Position numbers and translations under genes: made by a program
Shown here: positions 35,493 to 44,703 of the stretch, piece after piece
Layout: each line of letters opens with the position of its first letter
Position numbering within the stretch: position 1 is the first letter of the stretch
NCBI RefSeq assembly: GCF_028279465.1
Contig: NZ_JANQNS010000021.1
Location: 1 to 54,030, forward strand
Origin: Parasphingopyxis sp.
Lineage (GTDB): Bacteria; Pseudomonadota; Alphaproteobacteria; Sphingomonadales; Sphingomonadaceae
Direction of reading: 5' to 3'
Length of the DNA stretch: 54,030 nt
Notes under the pieces: generated by a model
The model's database searches: none
What the model saw: only the letters and a program-made list of their open reading frames with translations
What the model was told of the DNA's origin: nothing

Positions 35493-35609
35493 ATGGCGGA
35501 CAAGGACGAACGCGCGAAACGATTGGCCGAGGAGCTGCGCAAGAATCTGCGCCGCCGCAAGGGGCAGGCGCGCGAGCAGCAAGACGCGGATAAAGCTGAC
35601 AGAAAGTAG
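35493..35609 (+). CDS. small Arg/Lys-rich protein
   Basis: A 38-residue peptide starting MADKDERAKRLAEELRKN and continuing with a run of Arg and Lys. I recall similar short peptides in sphingomonads, often next to other housekeeping genes, but cannot prove homology. An in-frame ATG 17 codons upstream (35442) is also possible. It ends ten bases before the convergent small membrane peptide gene. The function is unknown. Confidence 0.55.
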   Translation: MADKDERAKRLAEELRKNLRRRKGQAREQQDADKADRK

Positions 35610-35618
35610 CGCGCGGCG

Positions 35619-35714
35619 CTAGAAGATCAGCGTTAGCAGGATCACGATCAGCAATATTTTCGCGACGATAACCGCGGGCCAGAGCATCTTGCGGTTGAGC
35701 TCTGAGCGCGTCAT
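35619..35714 (-). CDS. 31-residue single-span membrane peptide
   Basis: The peptide reads MTRSELNRKMLWPAVIVAKI and then a strongly hydrophobic tail ending LLTLIF, one membrane span with an N-terminal basic segment. Its ATG overlaps the stop of pepP by the ATGA pattern, suggesting coupled translation, which supports a real gene. The function is unknown; it may be a small membrane regulator or simply a conserved tail. Confidence 0.6.
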   Translation of the reverse strand: MTRSELNRKMLWPAVIVAKILLIVILLTLIF

Positions 35715-37510
35715 CCGTCGAGCGGCGCGCAGACTTCGCCGAGCCAGGCCGCCGTCGCATCGTCGAGCTGCGGGCCGATCTTCGCGACGACATCGGCGTG
35801 ATAGCCGTTGACCCAGTCGATTTCGGCCGGGGTGAGGAGGCTGGCGTCGATCAGCTTGTGGTCGATCGGCGCGAAGGTCAGTGTTTCGAAGCCGAGCATG
35901 GTCGCCTCGCCGCCCTCGATCTCGCGCTCTTCGATGGCGACGAGATTTTCGACCCGGATCCCATAGTCGTCGGTCTTGTAATAGCCGGGCTCGTTGGAGA
36001 GGATCATCCCGGCATGCAAGGGTTCGTCCCAACCGCTGCCCGGATAATTGGCGGCGCTGATCCGCTGTGGCCCTTCATGCACACCGAGGAAGCTGCCGAC
36101 GCCATGGCCGGTGCCGTGCATATAATCGATGCCGGCCTGCCACAGATATTGGCGCGCGAAACTGTCGAGCTGGCTGCCGCGTGTACCCTTGGGGAAGACG
36201 GCCGTGGCGAGCGCGATATGGCCCTTGAGAACGCGCGTGAACCGGTCGCGCATTTCGGCCGTCGGCGTGCCGATGATCACCGTGCGCGTCACATCGGTCG
36301 TGCCGTCCGGATATTGGCCGCCGGAATCGACGAGATAGATCTGATCCATCTCGAGCGGAATGCTGGACTCTTCCGTTACACGATAATGCGGGAGTGCGGC
36401 ATGCGGGCCAGCGCCTGAAATCGTGTCGAAGGAGAGGTCGCGCAGCAACTCGCTCTCGCTGCGAAACTCCTGCAACCGTTTAGCGGCGGACATTTCGGTG
36501 ACACCGCCCTTGGGCGCTTCCAGCGAGAGCCAGTGCAGGAAACGGACGAGCGCCGCCCCGTCGCGCAGGTGCGATTCCCGGGCCCCCTGCAGCTCGACCG
36601 CGTTCTTGATCGCCTTGGGCAGGACGGCGGGTTCCTGTTCGGACACGATCGTCGCCCCGCCATCGTCGAGCGCCTGGAAGATTGCCGAGACCGCGCGTTC
36701 GGGATCGGCGATGACCTTCTTGTTCTTGAACTCCGTCAGCGCGTCCTTGAACGCGCTACGCTCATGCACGCGCACGCCATTGCCGAGATGGCGCAGCACA
36801 TCCTCGTCCATCTTGTCGGGCTCGACATAGAGATCGGCCGTCGCATCCTTGTGGACAATCGCATAGGCGAGCGCGACGGGCGTGTGATCAACATCAGCGC
36901 CGCGGACATTGAGCGTCCAGGCGATCGAATCGAGCGCGGCCAGCACGGCGGCGTCGACATCCTTTTCGGCCATCGCATCGGCCATGTCCTGCCGCTTCTC
37001 GGCGGAGCTTTTGCCCGCATAGCTGTCATCATGGACGATCAGCTTGGCATCGGACGGCATCGGCTTGTCGGGCCAGATCGCATCGATCGGATTGGTATCG
37101 ACCGCGACAAGTTCCGCGCCCTTGTCGGCGAGCGCCTTTTCCGCCGACTGCACCCATTGGCGTGTATGCAGCCACGGGTCATAGCCGATCCGCGCGCCAT
37201 TATCGGCATGTTCGGCCAGCCATTCGGCGATGCTCGTGCCCGGCACACCGACATATTCCCAATGCTTGCCGTCGACCTGCTCGCGCACCTGGATCGTGTA
37301 GCGTCCGTCGGTGAAGATCGCGGCCTCTTCGGGCATGACCACCGCCGAGCCGGCAGAACCCTGAAAACCGGTCAACCAGGCGAGGCGCTGCGCATAGGCG
37401 CCCACATATTCGCTCATATGCTCGTCGGTGAGCGGGACGACGAAGCCGGTCAGTTTGCGGCTCGCCAGCTCTTCGCGCAGGGCTTTAAGACGGTCTTCAT
37501 AGCTAGACAT
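35711..37510 (-). CDS. pepP: Xaa-Pro aminopeptidase, M24B family
   Basis: A 599-residue metallopeptidase that releases N-terminal residues next to proline. It has two N-terminal creatinase-like domains and a C-terminal pita-bread domain. The metal ligands are visible in VDSGGQYPDGTTDVTRT (two Asp), HGTGHGVGSFLGVHEGP (His), LSNEPGYYK (Glu) and a terminal VENLVAIEE (Glu). There is no signal peptide. The gene diverges from the S9 oligopeptidase gene over an 81-bp gap, so both may share regulation. Confidence 0.95.
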   Translation of the reverse strand: MSSYEDRLKALREELASRKLTGFVVPLTDEHMSEYVGAYAQRLAWLTGFQGSAGSAVVMPEEAAIFTDGRYTIQVREQVDGKHWEYVGVPGTSIAEWLAEHADNGARIGYDPWLHTRQWVQSAEKALADKGAELVAVDTNPIDAIWPDKPMPSDAKLIVHDDSYAGKSSAEKRQDMADAMAEKDVDAAVLAALDSIAWTLNVRGADVDHTPVALAYAIVHKDATADLYVEPDKMDEDVLRHLGNGVRVHERSAFKDALTEFKNKKVIADPERAVSAIFQALDDGGATIVSEQEPAVLPKAIKNAVELQGARESHLRDGAALVRFLHWLSLEAPKGGVTEMSAAKRLQEFRSESELLRDLSFDTISGAGPHAALPHYRVTEESSIPLEMDQIYLVDSGGQYPDGTTDVTRTVIIGTPTAEMRDRFTRVLKGHIALATAVFPKGTRGSQLDSFARQYLWQAGIDYMHGTGHGVGSFLGVHEGPQRISAANYPGSGWDEPLHAGMILSNEPGYYKTDDYGIRVENLVAIEEREIEGGEATMLGFETLTFAPIDHKLIDASLLTPAEIDWVNGYHADVVAKIGPQLDDATAAWLGEVCAPLDG

Positions 37511-37591
37511 GGCAATTGGCCTTTTTGATCGTTACTAGCGTGCATCATAGCCACAGGCGCCTCCCGGCGCCACTGCCTGAAAGGTCATTCC

Positions 37592-39766
37592 ATGCTGTCA
37601 CGCCCGTCGCTCGCCGCCGCCAGCCTCTTCGCGCTGGCCGTTTCCGTCTCCGCTCCCGCTATTGCCCAGGAAGAAAGCCTGTCCGTGTCCGAAACCGCCC
37701 TACCCGAACCGCCCGTCGCCGATCGCCGCCCGCGCAGCTTCACTATGCACGGTATAACGGTCGAAGACCCGTATCACTGGCTGCGCGATCAGGGCTATCC
37801 GGAGATCGACGACGAAGATGTGCTCGAATATCTCAACGAAGAGAATGCCTATTTCCAGGCGGTGATGGCGCCGCATGCCGAGCTGGTCGAAACGCTCTAT
37901 GATGAGATGCGCGGCCGGCTGCCCGAAAATGATTCGAGCGTGCCGATCCCCGATGGCGATTACGAATATTGGTATGCCTATAATGAGGGGCAAGAATATC
38001 GGCTCTGGTACCGCCGTCCGCGCGCGGGCGGAGAGGATGAGCTGCTGCTCGACGAAAATGCGTTGGCAGAGGGGCATGACCAGTTCAGCCTCGGCACGAT
38101 CGCGATCAGCCCCGACGCGCGCCTGCTCGCCTATTCGACCGATACCGACGGATCGGAACGCTATGTGCTGCGCTTCCGCGACCTGACGACTGGTGAGGAT
38201 CTGCCGGACCAGATCCCCGGGACGCTGGGCGGCGTCATCTGGGCGGCGGACTCGGCCAGCATCGTCTACACCCCGGTCGACGATAATTGGCGCAGCAAGG
38301 TCGCCATGCATCACACGCTCGGCACGGACCCAAGCGCCGATCGCGAAATCTACCGCGAAACCGAAGAAGGCATGCAGCTCGGGATCGATCAGACCCAGTC
38401 GCGCCGTTTCCTCACGATCAGCGCCGGCGACAATGTCACCAACGAAGTGCGCTTGGTGCCGCTCGACGATCTCACGGCCGAACCCGTCCTCGTGTCGCCG
38501 CGCGTGACCGACCGGCAATATTCGGTCGAGCATTGGCCGGGCGGGGATGCCGAAGAACGGCTCTACATCGTCTCCAACCAGGATCATGTGAATTTTGCGG
38601 TCTATACCGCGTCGCTCGACGATCCGGGCACATGGGGCGAAGCGATCGGCGGCAGCGACGATTACTACATCACCGGGCTGACCGCCTTTCAGGATTTCTT
38701 CGTGCTCGAAGGCCGGGACCGCGGGCTCGACCAGATCGATATCTGGCCGCACAGTTTTGCACCGCCAACCCGTATCGAATTTCCCGAAGCAAGCTATGAC
38801 GCCGGCCTCGGTCCAGTTGCCGAATTTGATGTCGATACGATCCGCGTTGACTATGAATCGATGGTCACGCCGGACACCGATTACAGCTACGATGTGACGA
38901 GCGGGGAACTGACCACGCTCAAAGTGCAGCAGATCCCGTCCGGCTATGACGCCAGTCAGTACACGACCGAGCGGCTCGAGATCGAGGCGCGTGACGGCAC
39001 GATGGTGCCGGTCAGCCTCGTCTATCGCCGCGATACCGAGATCGGGCCCGATACGCCCGTTCATCTCTACGCCTATGGCGCCTATGGCTATGCCGTGCCG
39101 CCCGTCTTCTCGACGCGGCAGCTGAGCCTCACCAATCGCGGCTTCATCTTCGCCATCGCCCATATCCGCGGCGGCGACGATCTCGGCTATCAATGGTATC
39201 TCGATGGCAAGCTCGACCGGCGGACCAACACCTTCAACGATTTCGTGGATGTAGCCCGCGGGCTCATCGCGCGGGGTTATACGAGCGCGGGCCGGATCGC
39301 AGCCTCGGGCGGTTCGGCGGGCGGCGAGCTGATGGGTGTCGTCGTCAATACCGATCCCGATCTCTGGGGCGCGGTCGTCGCCGAAGTACCGTTCGTCGAT
39401 GTGCTCAATACGATGCTCGACGCGACTCTACCGCTGACGCCCGGCGAATGGCCCGAATGGGGCAATCCGATCACGAGCGCCGACGATTTCCGCCTGATCC
39501 AGGGCTACTCGCCCTATGACAATGTCAGCGCGCAGGACTATCCACCGATCATGGTGACGGCGGGCCTTAACGATCCGCGCGTCACCTATTGGGAACCGGC
39601 GAAATGGACGGCCCGGCTCCGGCACCTCAGGACCGACGACGACCTCACCGTGCTGCGCACCAATATGGGCGCGGGCCATGCCGGCCAGTCCGGCCGCTTC
39701 CAGGCGCTGCGCGACGAGGCCGAAGCCCAGGCCTTCATGATCACGCAGCTCGGGGTGGAGGAATAA
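37592..39766 (+). CDS. S9A prolyl oligopeptidase/oligopeptidase B, exported
   Basis: A 724-residue serine peptidase with a signal peptide (residues 1-28, cleavage after PAIA or AQ). An N-terminal beta-propeller (residues roughly 70-470) is followed by the alpha/beta hydrolase domain. The triad is Ser 575 in GGSAGG, Asp 661 in LNDPRVTYWE and His 696 in GAGHAGQ. Periplasmic location differs from cytoplasmic E. coli PtrB. It is divergent from pepP, which suggests a shared peptide-use role. Confidence 0.95.
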   Translation: MLSRPSLAAASLFALAVSVSAPAIAQEESLSVSETALPEPPVADRRPRSFTMHGITVEDPYHWLRDQGYPEIDDEDVLEYLNEENAYFQAVMAPHAELVETLYDEMRGRLPENDSSVPIPDGDYEYWYAYNEGQEYRLWYRRPRAGGEDELLLDENALAEGHDQFSLGTIAISPDARLLAYSTDTDGSERYVLRFRDLTTGEDLPDQIPGTLGGVIWAADSASIVYTPVDDNWRSKVAMHHTLGTDPSADREIYRETEEGMQLGIDQTQSRRFLTISAGDNVTNEVRLVPLDDLTAEPVLVSPRVTDRQYSVEHWPGGDAEERLYIVSNQDHVNFAVYTASLDDPGTWGEAIGGSDDYYITGLTAFQDFFVLEGRDRGLDQIDIWPHSFAPPTRIEFPEASYDAGLGPVAEFDVDTIRVDYESMVTPDTDYSYDVTSGELTTLKVQQIPSGYDASQYTTERLEIEARDGTMVPVSLVYRRDTEIGPDTPVHLYAYGAYGYAVPPVFSTRQLSLTNRGFIFAIAHIRGGDDLGYQWYLDGKLDRRTNTFNDFVDVARGLIARGYTSAGRIAASGGSAGGELMGVVVNTDPDLWGAVVAEVPFVDVLNTMLDATLPLTPGEWPEWGNPITSADDFRLIQGYSPYDNVSAQDYPPIMVTAGLNDPRVTYWEPAKWTARLRHLRTDDDLTVLRTNMGAGHAGQSGRFQALRDEAEAQAFMITQLGVEE

Positions 39767-39767
39767 A

Positions 39768-39796
39768 AAAAACCTCCTCTCCCATCTCGGGAGAGG
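39768..39796 (-). terminator. hairpin plus T tract, minus-strand terminator
   Basis: The stem CCTCTCCC-ATCTC-GGGAGAGG, followed on the minus strand by AGG and a run of T, fits an intrinsic terminator. It could end leftward transcription from the LCCL gene at 40352-41044, which would run antisense through the thioesterase gene. Confidence 0.55.
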
Positions 39797-39940
39797 AAAC
39801 GAGACTTGGCGAGGCACGAGCCTAGTCGCAGTTGGAGAGGGCTTCGCCGGCCGGCGCGTACGAAATTTACGCTTCGCTCTACACCCTCTCCCTGCTGCTG
39901 CTTCGCACCAGCTTTCCCTCTCCCGTGAAGGGAGAGGGGA
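39774..39940. repeat. second repeat family: two CCTCTCCC/GGGAGAGG hairpins around a spacer
   Basis: Hairpins at 39776-39796 and 39917-39937 share the arms CCTCTCCC and GGGAGAGG but have different loops. The intervening 120 bases include short inverted segments (GGAGAGGGCTTCGCC, CACCCTCTCC). It resembles small dispersed palindromes common in proteobacterial intergenic DNA, and is distinct from the cloverleaf family. The thioesterase start lies 13 bases after it. Confidence 0.7.
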
Positions 39941-39953
39941 TTAAGGAGTTCCA

Positions 39954-40355
39954 ATGCCTTTCTCCCACACCGTCACCGCGCACGCAGAGCATATTGACGA
40001 GCTCGGCCATGTGAACAATGCGGTCTGGGTCCAGTGGATCCAGGACCTAGCCGTCGCGCACTGGAATGCGGTCGCCGATCCGGCGCATATCGCCGCCTAT
40101 ATCTGGGTCGTTATCCGGCATGAGATCGACTATCTGCGCCCGGCGCTCGAAGGCGATGAGGTGACTGGAACAACCTGGATCGAAGAGGGGCCGAAGGGCG
40201 CGCGCTTCAACCGCTATATGGAATTTGCCGGCGCGGACGGGAAACTGCGGATCAAGGCGAAGACGACCTGGGCGATGATCGACCGGGAGACCGGGCGACC
40301 GGCGCGCGTCACGCCCGATATCGCAGCACCCTTTCTGCCGGACGCCAAGCCCTAG
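39954..40355 (+). CDS. acyl-CoA thioesterase, 4-hydroxybenzoyl-CoA thioesterase (hotdog) family
   Basis: A 133-residue hotdog-fold protein. The typical start SHTVTAHAEHIDELGHVNNAVWVQW contains the catalytic-type Asp/Glu-x-Leu/Met-GHVNN segment. The acyl chain specificity is unknown. It has an AAGGAG Shine-Dalgarno element just after the repeat. Its stop overlaps the stop of the LCCL gene by four bases. Confidence 0.9.
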   Translation: MPFSHTVTAHAEHIDELGHVNNAVWVQWIQDLAVAHWNAVADPAHIAAYIWVVIRHEIDYLRPALEGDEVTGTTWIEEGPKGARFNRYMEFAGADGKLRIKAKTTWAMIDRETGRPARVTPDIAAPFLPDAKP

Positions 40356-41044
40356 AAATTGCCCTCGCCGGCGATCACGCGGAAGCTGCCGCCCCATTCG
40401 CCATGATCGAGCGAGGCGATGCCGAAGCGCATCGAGCCTTGATATCGCGCCCGGCCGACTTCGCGCCGTACGATGACGATCCCGCCGCTCTCGCCGATCA
40501 CGCCGCTATGCGCCGCGGCCCGGCAGATACGCGATCCGTCCGTATAGACGCCCGTGCCCCAGACCGTCCCGTCGCGGCTGTCGATGCCGAGGCAGCGGCA
40601 GCGGATCGCTTCGCCGATCGCGATATTGCGCGCCGTATCGGGGCAGCGCAGCGCGCGAATATTGTCGCGCTCGTTCGACCAGAGGAAGCGATAGCTGGCC
40701 GGCCATTCGCCGAAGGATCGCGAGACGAGCCCCTGCCGCTCGCTGCCCCGGTAGCGATTGCGGCCCGGCAGCATTTCAAGCCGCACCATGCCGCCATTGC
40801 GCGTGATCGCCCCGGCATGGACGGCCGCGCGGCAGATCCGCGAATCGTCGGTATAGATCACGCTGCCCCAGATGCCGCCGCCATTGGTATCCTCGGCCGG
40901 GCAATGGCAGGCCAGCGTCTCGCTCGTCCCGCGCAGTTCGCTCGCGTCGAACGGGCAGGTTTCGGCGCCCAGCGGCACCGTGTTCGATAGGCTGCGCGGC
41001 GCGAAAATCGCTAGCGCGAGCAGCAGCATGGCGGCAATGAGCAA
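40352..41044 (-). CDS. exported protein with two LCCL domains
   Basis: A 230-residue protein with an N-terminal hydrophobic segment (residues 1-15) and two LCCL domains of about 90 residues each. Both have the family pattern: CPxDA-type start, a CxC pair, GTVWG or GGIWG, YTDDSRICRAAVHAG and a final GEW-hydrophobic segment. LCCL domains are known from coagulation factor C and cochlin and occur in scattered bacteria; the ligand is unknown. It is one of three such proteins within 5 kb. Confidence 0.88.
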   Translation of the reverse strand: MLIAAMLLLALAIFAPRSLSNTVPLGAETCPFDASELRGTSETLACHCPAEDTNGGGIWGSVIYTDDSRICRAAVHAGAITRNGGMVRLEMLPGRNRYRGSERQGLVSRSFGEWPASYRFLWSNERDNIRALRCPDTARNIAIGEAIRCRCLGIDSRDGTVWGTGVYTDGSRICRAAAHSGVIGESGGIVIVRREVGRARYQGSMRFGIASLDHGEWGGSFRVIAGEGNF

Positions 41045-41118
41045 CGGTCTCGAAATGGCGACGTCCGTCCTTTCGCGGCCAACCCTATCGCAAAGCGCCC
41101 GGCGCCTTCAATCGCCGC

Positions 41119-42201
41119 CTAGCGCCCGAAGCGGAAGCTGTAATCGGCCTGCCCGGCGTTCAGCGTCATAACGCCGTTGCGGCTGGACCCGCGAAACGAA
41201 CTTTGCCCGCCACCGGGAAAGATCGTGACGACGCCGCCATCGCGCCCCACAGCCCCGGCATGCAGGGCCGCGCGGCACACGGCGGAGCGTTCGCTATATA
41301 CGTTGGTGCCGAACACCTGGCCGGCGCTGACGCCGGTGCGCGTGCAGCGGCATGTCACCCGGCCCGGCGCCGCGCGCAAGGCGAAGCCGTAGCCCGGACA
41401 ATTGCTGACCTCGCCACCCGAAGGCGGGCGTAGCGGCGGATAAGGCGTGTTGGGCGGCACATAGCCGCCGCTGCCGCCACTCCCGCCGCCGACAAACACA
41501 TAGCTGCCGCTCCACCGGCCATAATCGCTCGTGCGGACGCCGTTACGGCGGCTGCCGCGATAGGATGACCGGCCGCCGCGCGTTTCCAGCGTAACGACGC
41601 CGCCCCGATTGCCGATCACGCCGGCATGCAGGGCCGCACGGCATATCCGCGAATCGTCGGTATAGGTTTCGGTACCCCAGACGCTGCCACTGCGCGTGGC
41701 GCCGGCATCGCAATAACAGCTGCGCCGGTCGCGGCGACCACGCCATTGCGTCGCATTGGACGGGCAGTCCTCGACCCGGTCGCCGCCCGGGTATCCACTT
41801 CCGGGCTGACCGCCATAATTGCCGCTCGCGAACCGGAAGCTGCCCGGCCAGCGGCCATAATCGCTCGTTCTGACCCCGTTACGCCGCGATCCCTCAAAGC
41901 GGTTCTGCCCGCCGAGAAAGACGACGCGGACATTCCCGCCGCGCTCGCTGATCCGTCCGGCATGGACCGCGGCGCGGCAGACGCGCGAATCGTCCGTGTA
42001 AATATCGGTACCCCAGACCGTCCCGCTAGACGCGGCGCGCGCGTCGCAATGGCAGGTCATCGCGCCGGTGCGGCCGCGATATTGGACGAGCGAACCCGGG
42101 CAGTTGTCGATCCGCTGATACATCGCTTCGCCGGGGCTCGTCACGGGGAGCGAGAATAGCGCGAACAGCGCGAGCAGAAATGGAATGGTGATACGGATCA
42201 T
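41119..42201 (-). CDS. exported protein with three LCCL domains
   Basis: A 360-residue protein whose start MIRITIPFLLALFALFSL is a signal or anchor segment; the ATG is at 42199-42201. Three LCCL domains follow with CPGSLVQYRG, CPSNATQWRG and CPGYGFALRA starts. The first two have clean GTVWGT or GSVWGT and YTDDSRICRAA motifs, while the third is more divergent (GQVFGT, YSERSAVCRAA). Gly/Pro-rich linkers separate them. It follows the neighbouring two-domain gene by 75 bases in the same direction, so both may be cotranscribed. Confidence 0.88.
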   Translation of the reverse strand: MIRITIPFLLALFALFSLPVTSPGEAMYQRIDNCPGSLVQYRGRTGAMTCHCDARAASSGTVWGTDIYTDDSRVCRAAVHAGRISERGGNVRVVFLGGQNRFEGSRRNGVRTSDYGRWPGSFRFASGNYGGQPGSGYPGGDRVEDCPSNATQWRGRRDRRSCYCDAGATRSGSVWGTETYTDDSRICRAALHAGVIGNRGGVVTLETRGGRSSYRGSRRNGVRTSDYGRWSGSYVFVGGGSGGSGGYVPPNTPYPPLRPPSGGEVSNCPGYGFALRAAPGRVTCRCTRTGVSAGQVFGTNVYSERSAVCRAALHAGAVGRDGGVVTIFPGGGQSSFRGSSRNGVMTLNAGQADYSFRFGR

Positions 42202-42313
42202 GAAAACACCCCTTGGAGCGCCCCGCGACAGCGCGAGACAACGAGACAAATGGCTGCGACCCGAATTGCCAGCGTACATCATCGCCCGGCGCGCTCCGAA
42301 TCGCAACCGGCGT

Positions 42314-43021
42314 CTAGCGCGCCAATGTTTGGAGAATGGCCGCGAGCGAGCGGCGGTCGGACGCGAAGTCCATATGCCGGCAATCCAGTTCGATCGTACG
42401 ATCCGCTTCGCCGGCTGCGCCGCGCGCGCAGTCTCCGGGAATCACGCCGTCGCGGCGGGACCAGAGCGCGGTCGTCGGCACCGGCGGCTTTTCGTGCAGG
42501 CGTACATCGATCGGCGGCTTGTCCACCGGGTGGCGGGCGATCATTTCGTAGAGCCGCCAAACGCGGTTATGGCGCGGATCGCCGGAAAAGGGGCTGCCAA
42601 GTGTGATGACCTGGCGCACGGCCTGCGGCGAAACCTTTGCAAGTTCGCGCGCATAAAGGCCGCCCAGGCTCCAGCCGACCAGCGCGACGCGCTGACCGGT
42701 AACGTCCGCCAATCCCAGCACCGCATCGTTCATCCGGCCGAACAGTTGTGCACTGAGCCGCAGATTCACGCCATGGCCCCAGCCATGCGCGGCATAGCCC
42801 GCCGCTTCCAGCGTCCGGCGTAACCGCGTCGTCGACTGGTCGGAGGCGAGAAAACCGGGCAGCACGATCACGGGCCGGCCATCGCCGGCAAAGTCTTGCG
42901 CCACCGCATGATCGACGCCGCGTTTGCGGACGGCACGGACCAGCGCCACGGCTTCGCTCGCGAAGCTGCGCAGGCTGGGCATGGCCGATGTCTGGCCGAG
43001 AGGCTGGCTGACCTGATTCAT
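42314..43021 (-). CDS. alpha/beta hydrolase
   Basis: A 235-residue hydrolase. The nucleophile elbow is GWSLGGLYA, with PVIVLPGFLASDQST at the oxyanion region upstream and a C-terminal His in DCRHMDFA. The substrate is unknown. It is not fused to any other domain. A sequence with promoter-like AT-rich stretches lies between it and the divergent FAD oxidoreductase gene. Confidence 0.88.
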   Translation of the reverse strand: MNQVSQPLGQTSAMPSLRSFASEAVALVRAVRKRGVDHAVAQDFAGDGRPVIVLPGFLASDQSTTRLRRTLEAAGYAAHGWGHGVNLRLSAQLFGRMNDAVLGLADVTGQRVALVGWSLGGLYARELAKVSPQAVRQVITLGSPFSGDPRHNRVWRLYEMIARHPVDKPPIDVRLHEKPPVPTTALWSRRDGVIPGDCARGAAGEADRTIELDCRHMDFASDRRSLAAILQTLAR

Positions 43022-43091
43022 TGCACTTTTATTACAGACAGAAGCTTAACCTTCAATTGCACTTTTTCGGGCGTGGCCGCACAACCATCCC

Positions 43092-44663
43092 ATGGCGGCA
43101 CGGCGGGCGATCATCATCGGGGCGGGGCATAATGGGCTGGTCTGCGGCTGGTATCTGGCCCGCGCGAGCTATCAGGTCGAAATCCTCGAAGCGCGGAGCA
43201 TCGTTGGCGGTGCGGCGGTTACCGAGGAATTCCATCCCGGTTTCCGCAATTCGACGGCAAGCTATACGGTCGGGTTGCTTGACCCTGATATCGCGGCCGC
43301 GATGCGGCTCGCCGAGCATGGCCTGACCATTGTCGACCGGCCCGTATCGAATTTCCTGCCGCTCGATGCGGACAACTACCTCCTGATGGGCGGCGGCCGA
43401 AGCGCGGAGGAAGTCGCCAAATTCTCGCGCGCCGATGCGGCGATGCTGCCCGAATATGCGCGGCGTCTCGATGCGGCTGCCGGACTGCTCCGCCATCTGA
43501 CCAAGATGGTCCCACCCAATGCCGGGGGCGGGCTCGACGATCTGTTCCGCGCCGTGGGTCAGGCGCGGAGTGCGCTCAGGCTCCCGCTGGAAGCGCAGCG
43601 CGACGCGATCGATCTGTTCACCCGCTCGGCGCGCGAGTTTCTGGACGGATTTTTCGAGAGCGACGCGATAAAGGCCGCATTCGGGTTCGACAGTGTGGTC
43701 GGGGCCTATCACAGCCCCGACACGCCCGGTTCGGCCTATGTGCTGCTCCACCATGTCTTCGGCGAAGTGAATGGCAAGCCCGGCCAATGGGGCCATGCGA
43801 TCGGCGGGATGGGCGCGATTACCCAAGCGATGGCGGCCGCCTGTCGCGAAGCGGGTGTGACCATTCGCACGGATACGCCGGTCGCCAGAGTGCTCGCCAG
43901 CAATGCCCGCGCCGATGGGGTGGAAACCCAGGCCGGTGAGCGCATTGCGGCCGATCTGGTTATCGGCAATGTGCATCCCAAGCGGCTGCTGCTTGAGATG
44001 CTCGATCCCGGCTTGCTCGATCCAGCACTGCGCAAGCGGATGGAACAACATGTATCCGGCTCGGGCACGTTCCGGATGAATGTCGCGCTATCCGAACTGC
44101 CGCGCTTCGCCTGCCTGCCCGAACCGGGACCGCACCTGTCTAGCGGCATCATAATGGCGCCAAGCCTCGACTATATGGACCGGGCCTTTCAGGACGCGCG
44201 CGCGAAAGGCTGGTCCAAAGAACCGATCGTCGAAATGCTGATCCCCTCGACGCTCGACGACAGCCTCGCGCCAGAAGGTCAGCATGTCGCGAGCCTGTTC
44301 TGCCAGCAATTCGATCCCGCGCTCGATTGGGATACGCACAAGGATGCGGCGGTCGATACGATCCTCGATACGGTTGAAGCGCATGCGCCGGGCTTTCGCG
44401 CAAGCATATTGGGCCAGCTCGCTTTATCGCCACTCGATCTCGAACGCCGGTTCGGCCTGATCGGCGGGGATATTTTCCATGGCCGGATGTCACTTGATCA
44501 GCTCTGGGCGATGCGCCCGATGCTCGGGATTGCCGATCATCGCATGCCGGTGCCCGGCCTCTATCTGTGCGGGTCGGGCGCGCATCCGGGCGGCGGCGTC
44601 ACCGGCCGGCCCGGGCGCAACGCCGCGAGTGTCGTGATCAAGGACGGGCGGCGGCTCTTCTGA
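43092..44663 (+). CDS. FAD-dependent oxidoreductase, phytoene desaturase/PYROXD2-like
   Basis: A 523-residue flavoprotein. The N-terminal FAD motif is IIIGAGHNGLVCGWYLA (GxGxxG type), followed by VEILEARSIVGGAAVTEEF. The C-terminal FAD segment is PVPGLYLCGSGAHPGGGVTG. The GSGAHPGGGVTGxxGxNAA ending matches CrtI-like and PYROXD2-like oxidoreductases. No carotenoid genes are nearby, so a role in carotenoid synthesis is not supported; the substrate is unknown. Confidence 0.92.
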   Translation: MAARRAIIIGAGHNGLVCGWYLARASYQVEILEARSIVGGAAVTEEFHPGFRNSTASYTVGLLDPDIAAAMRLAEHGLTIVDRPVSNFLPLDADNYLLMGGGRSAEEVAKFSRADAAMLPEYARRLDAAAGLLRHLTKMVPPNAGGGLDDLFRAVGQARSALRLPLEAQRDAIDLFTRSAREFLDGFFESDAIKAAFGFDSVVGAYHSPDTPGSAYVLLHHVFGEVNGKPGQWGHAIGGMGAITQAMAAACREAGVTIRTDTPVARVLASNARADGVETQAGERIAADLVIGNVHPKRLLLEMLDPGLLDPALRKRMEQHVSGSGTFRMNVALSELPRFACLPEPGPHLSSGIIMAPSLDYMDRAFQDARAKGWSKEPIVEMLIPSTLDDSLAPEGQHVASLFCQQFDPALDWDTHKDAAVDTILDTVEAHAPGFRASILGQLALSPLDLERRFGLIGGDIFHGRMSLDQLWAMRPMLGIADHRMPVPGLYLCGSGAHPGGGVTGRPGRNAASVVIKDGRRLF

Positions 44664-44703
44664 GCCGCCGCCCGCCATTAGCCCCAAAAGGCGATTGCTG
44701 TGC

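Noticed and set aside
43092-44663. Carotenoid biosynthesis phytoene desaturase
   Set aside because: No crtB, crtY or related genes nearby and PYROXD2-like ending fits equally well.
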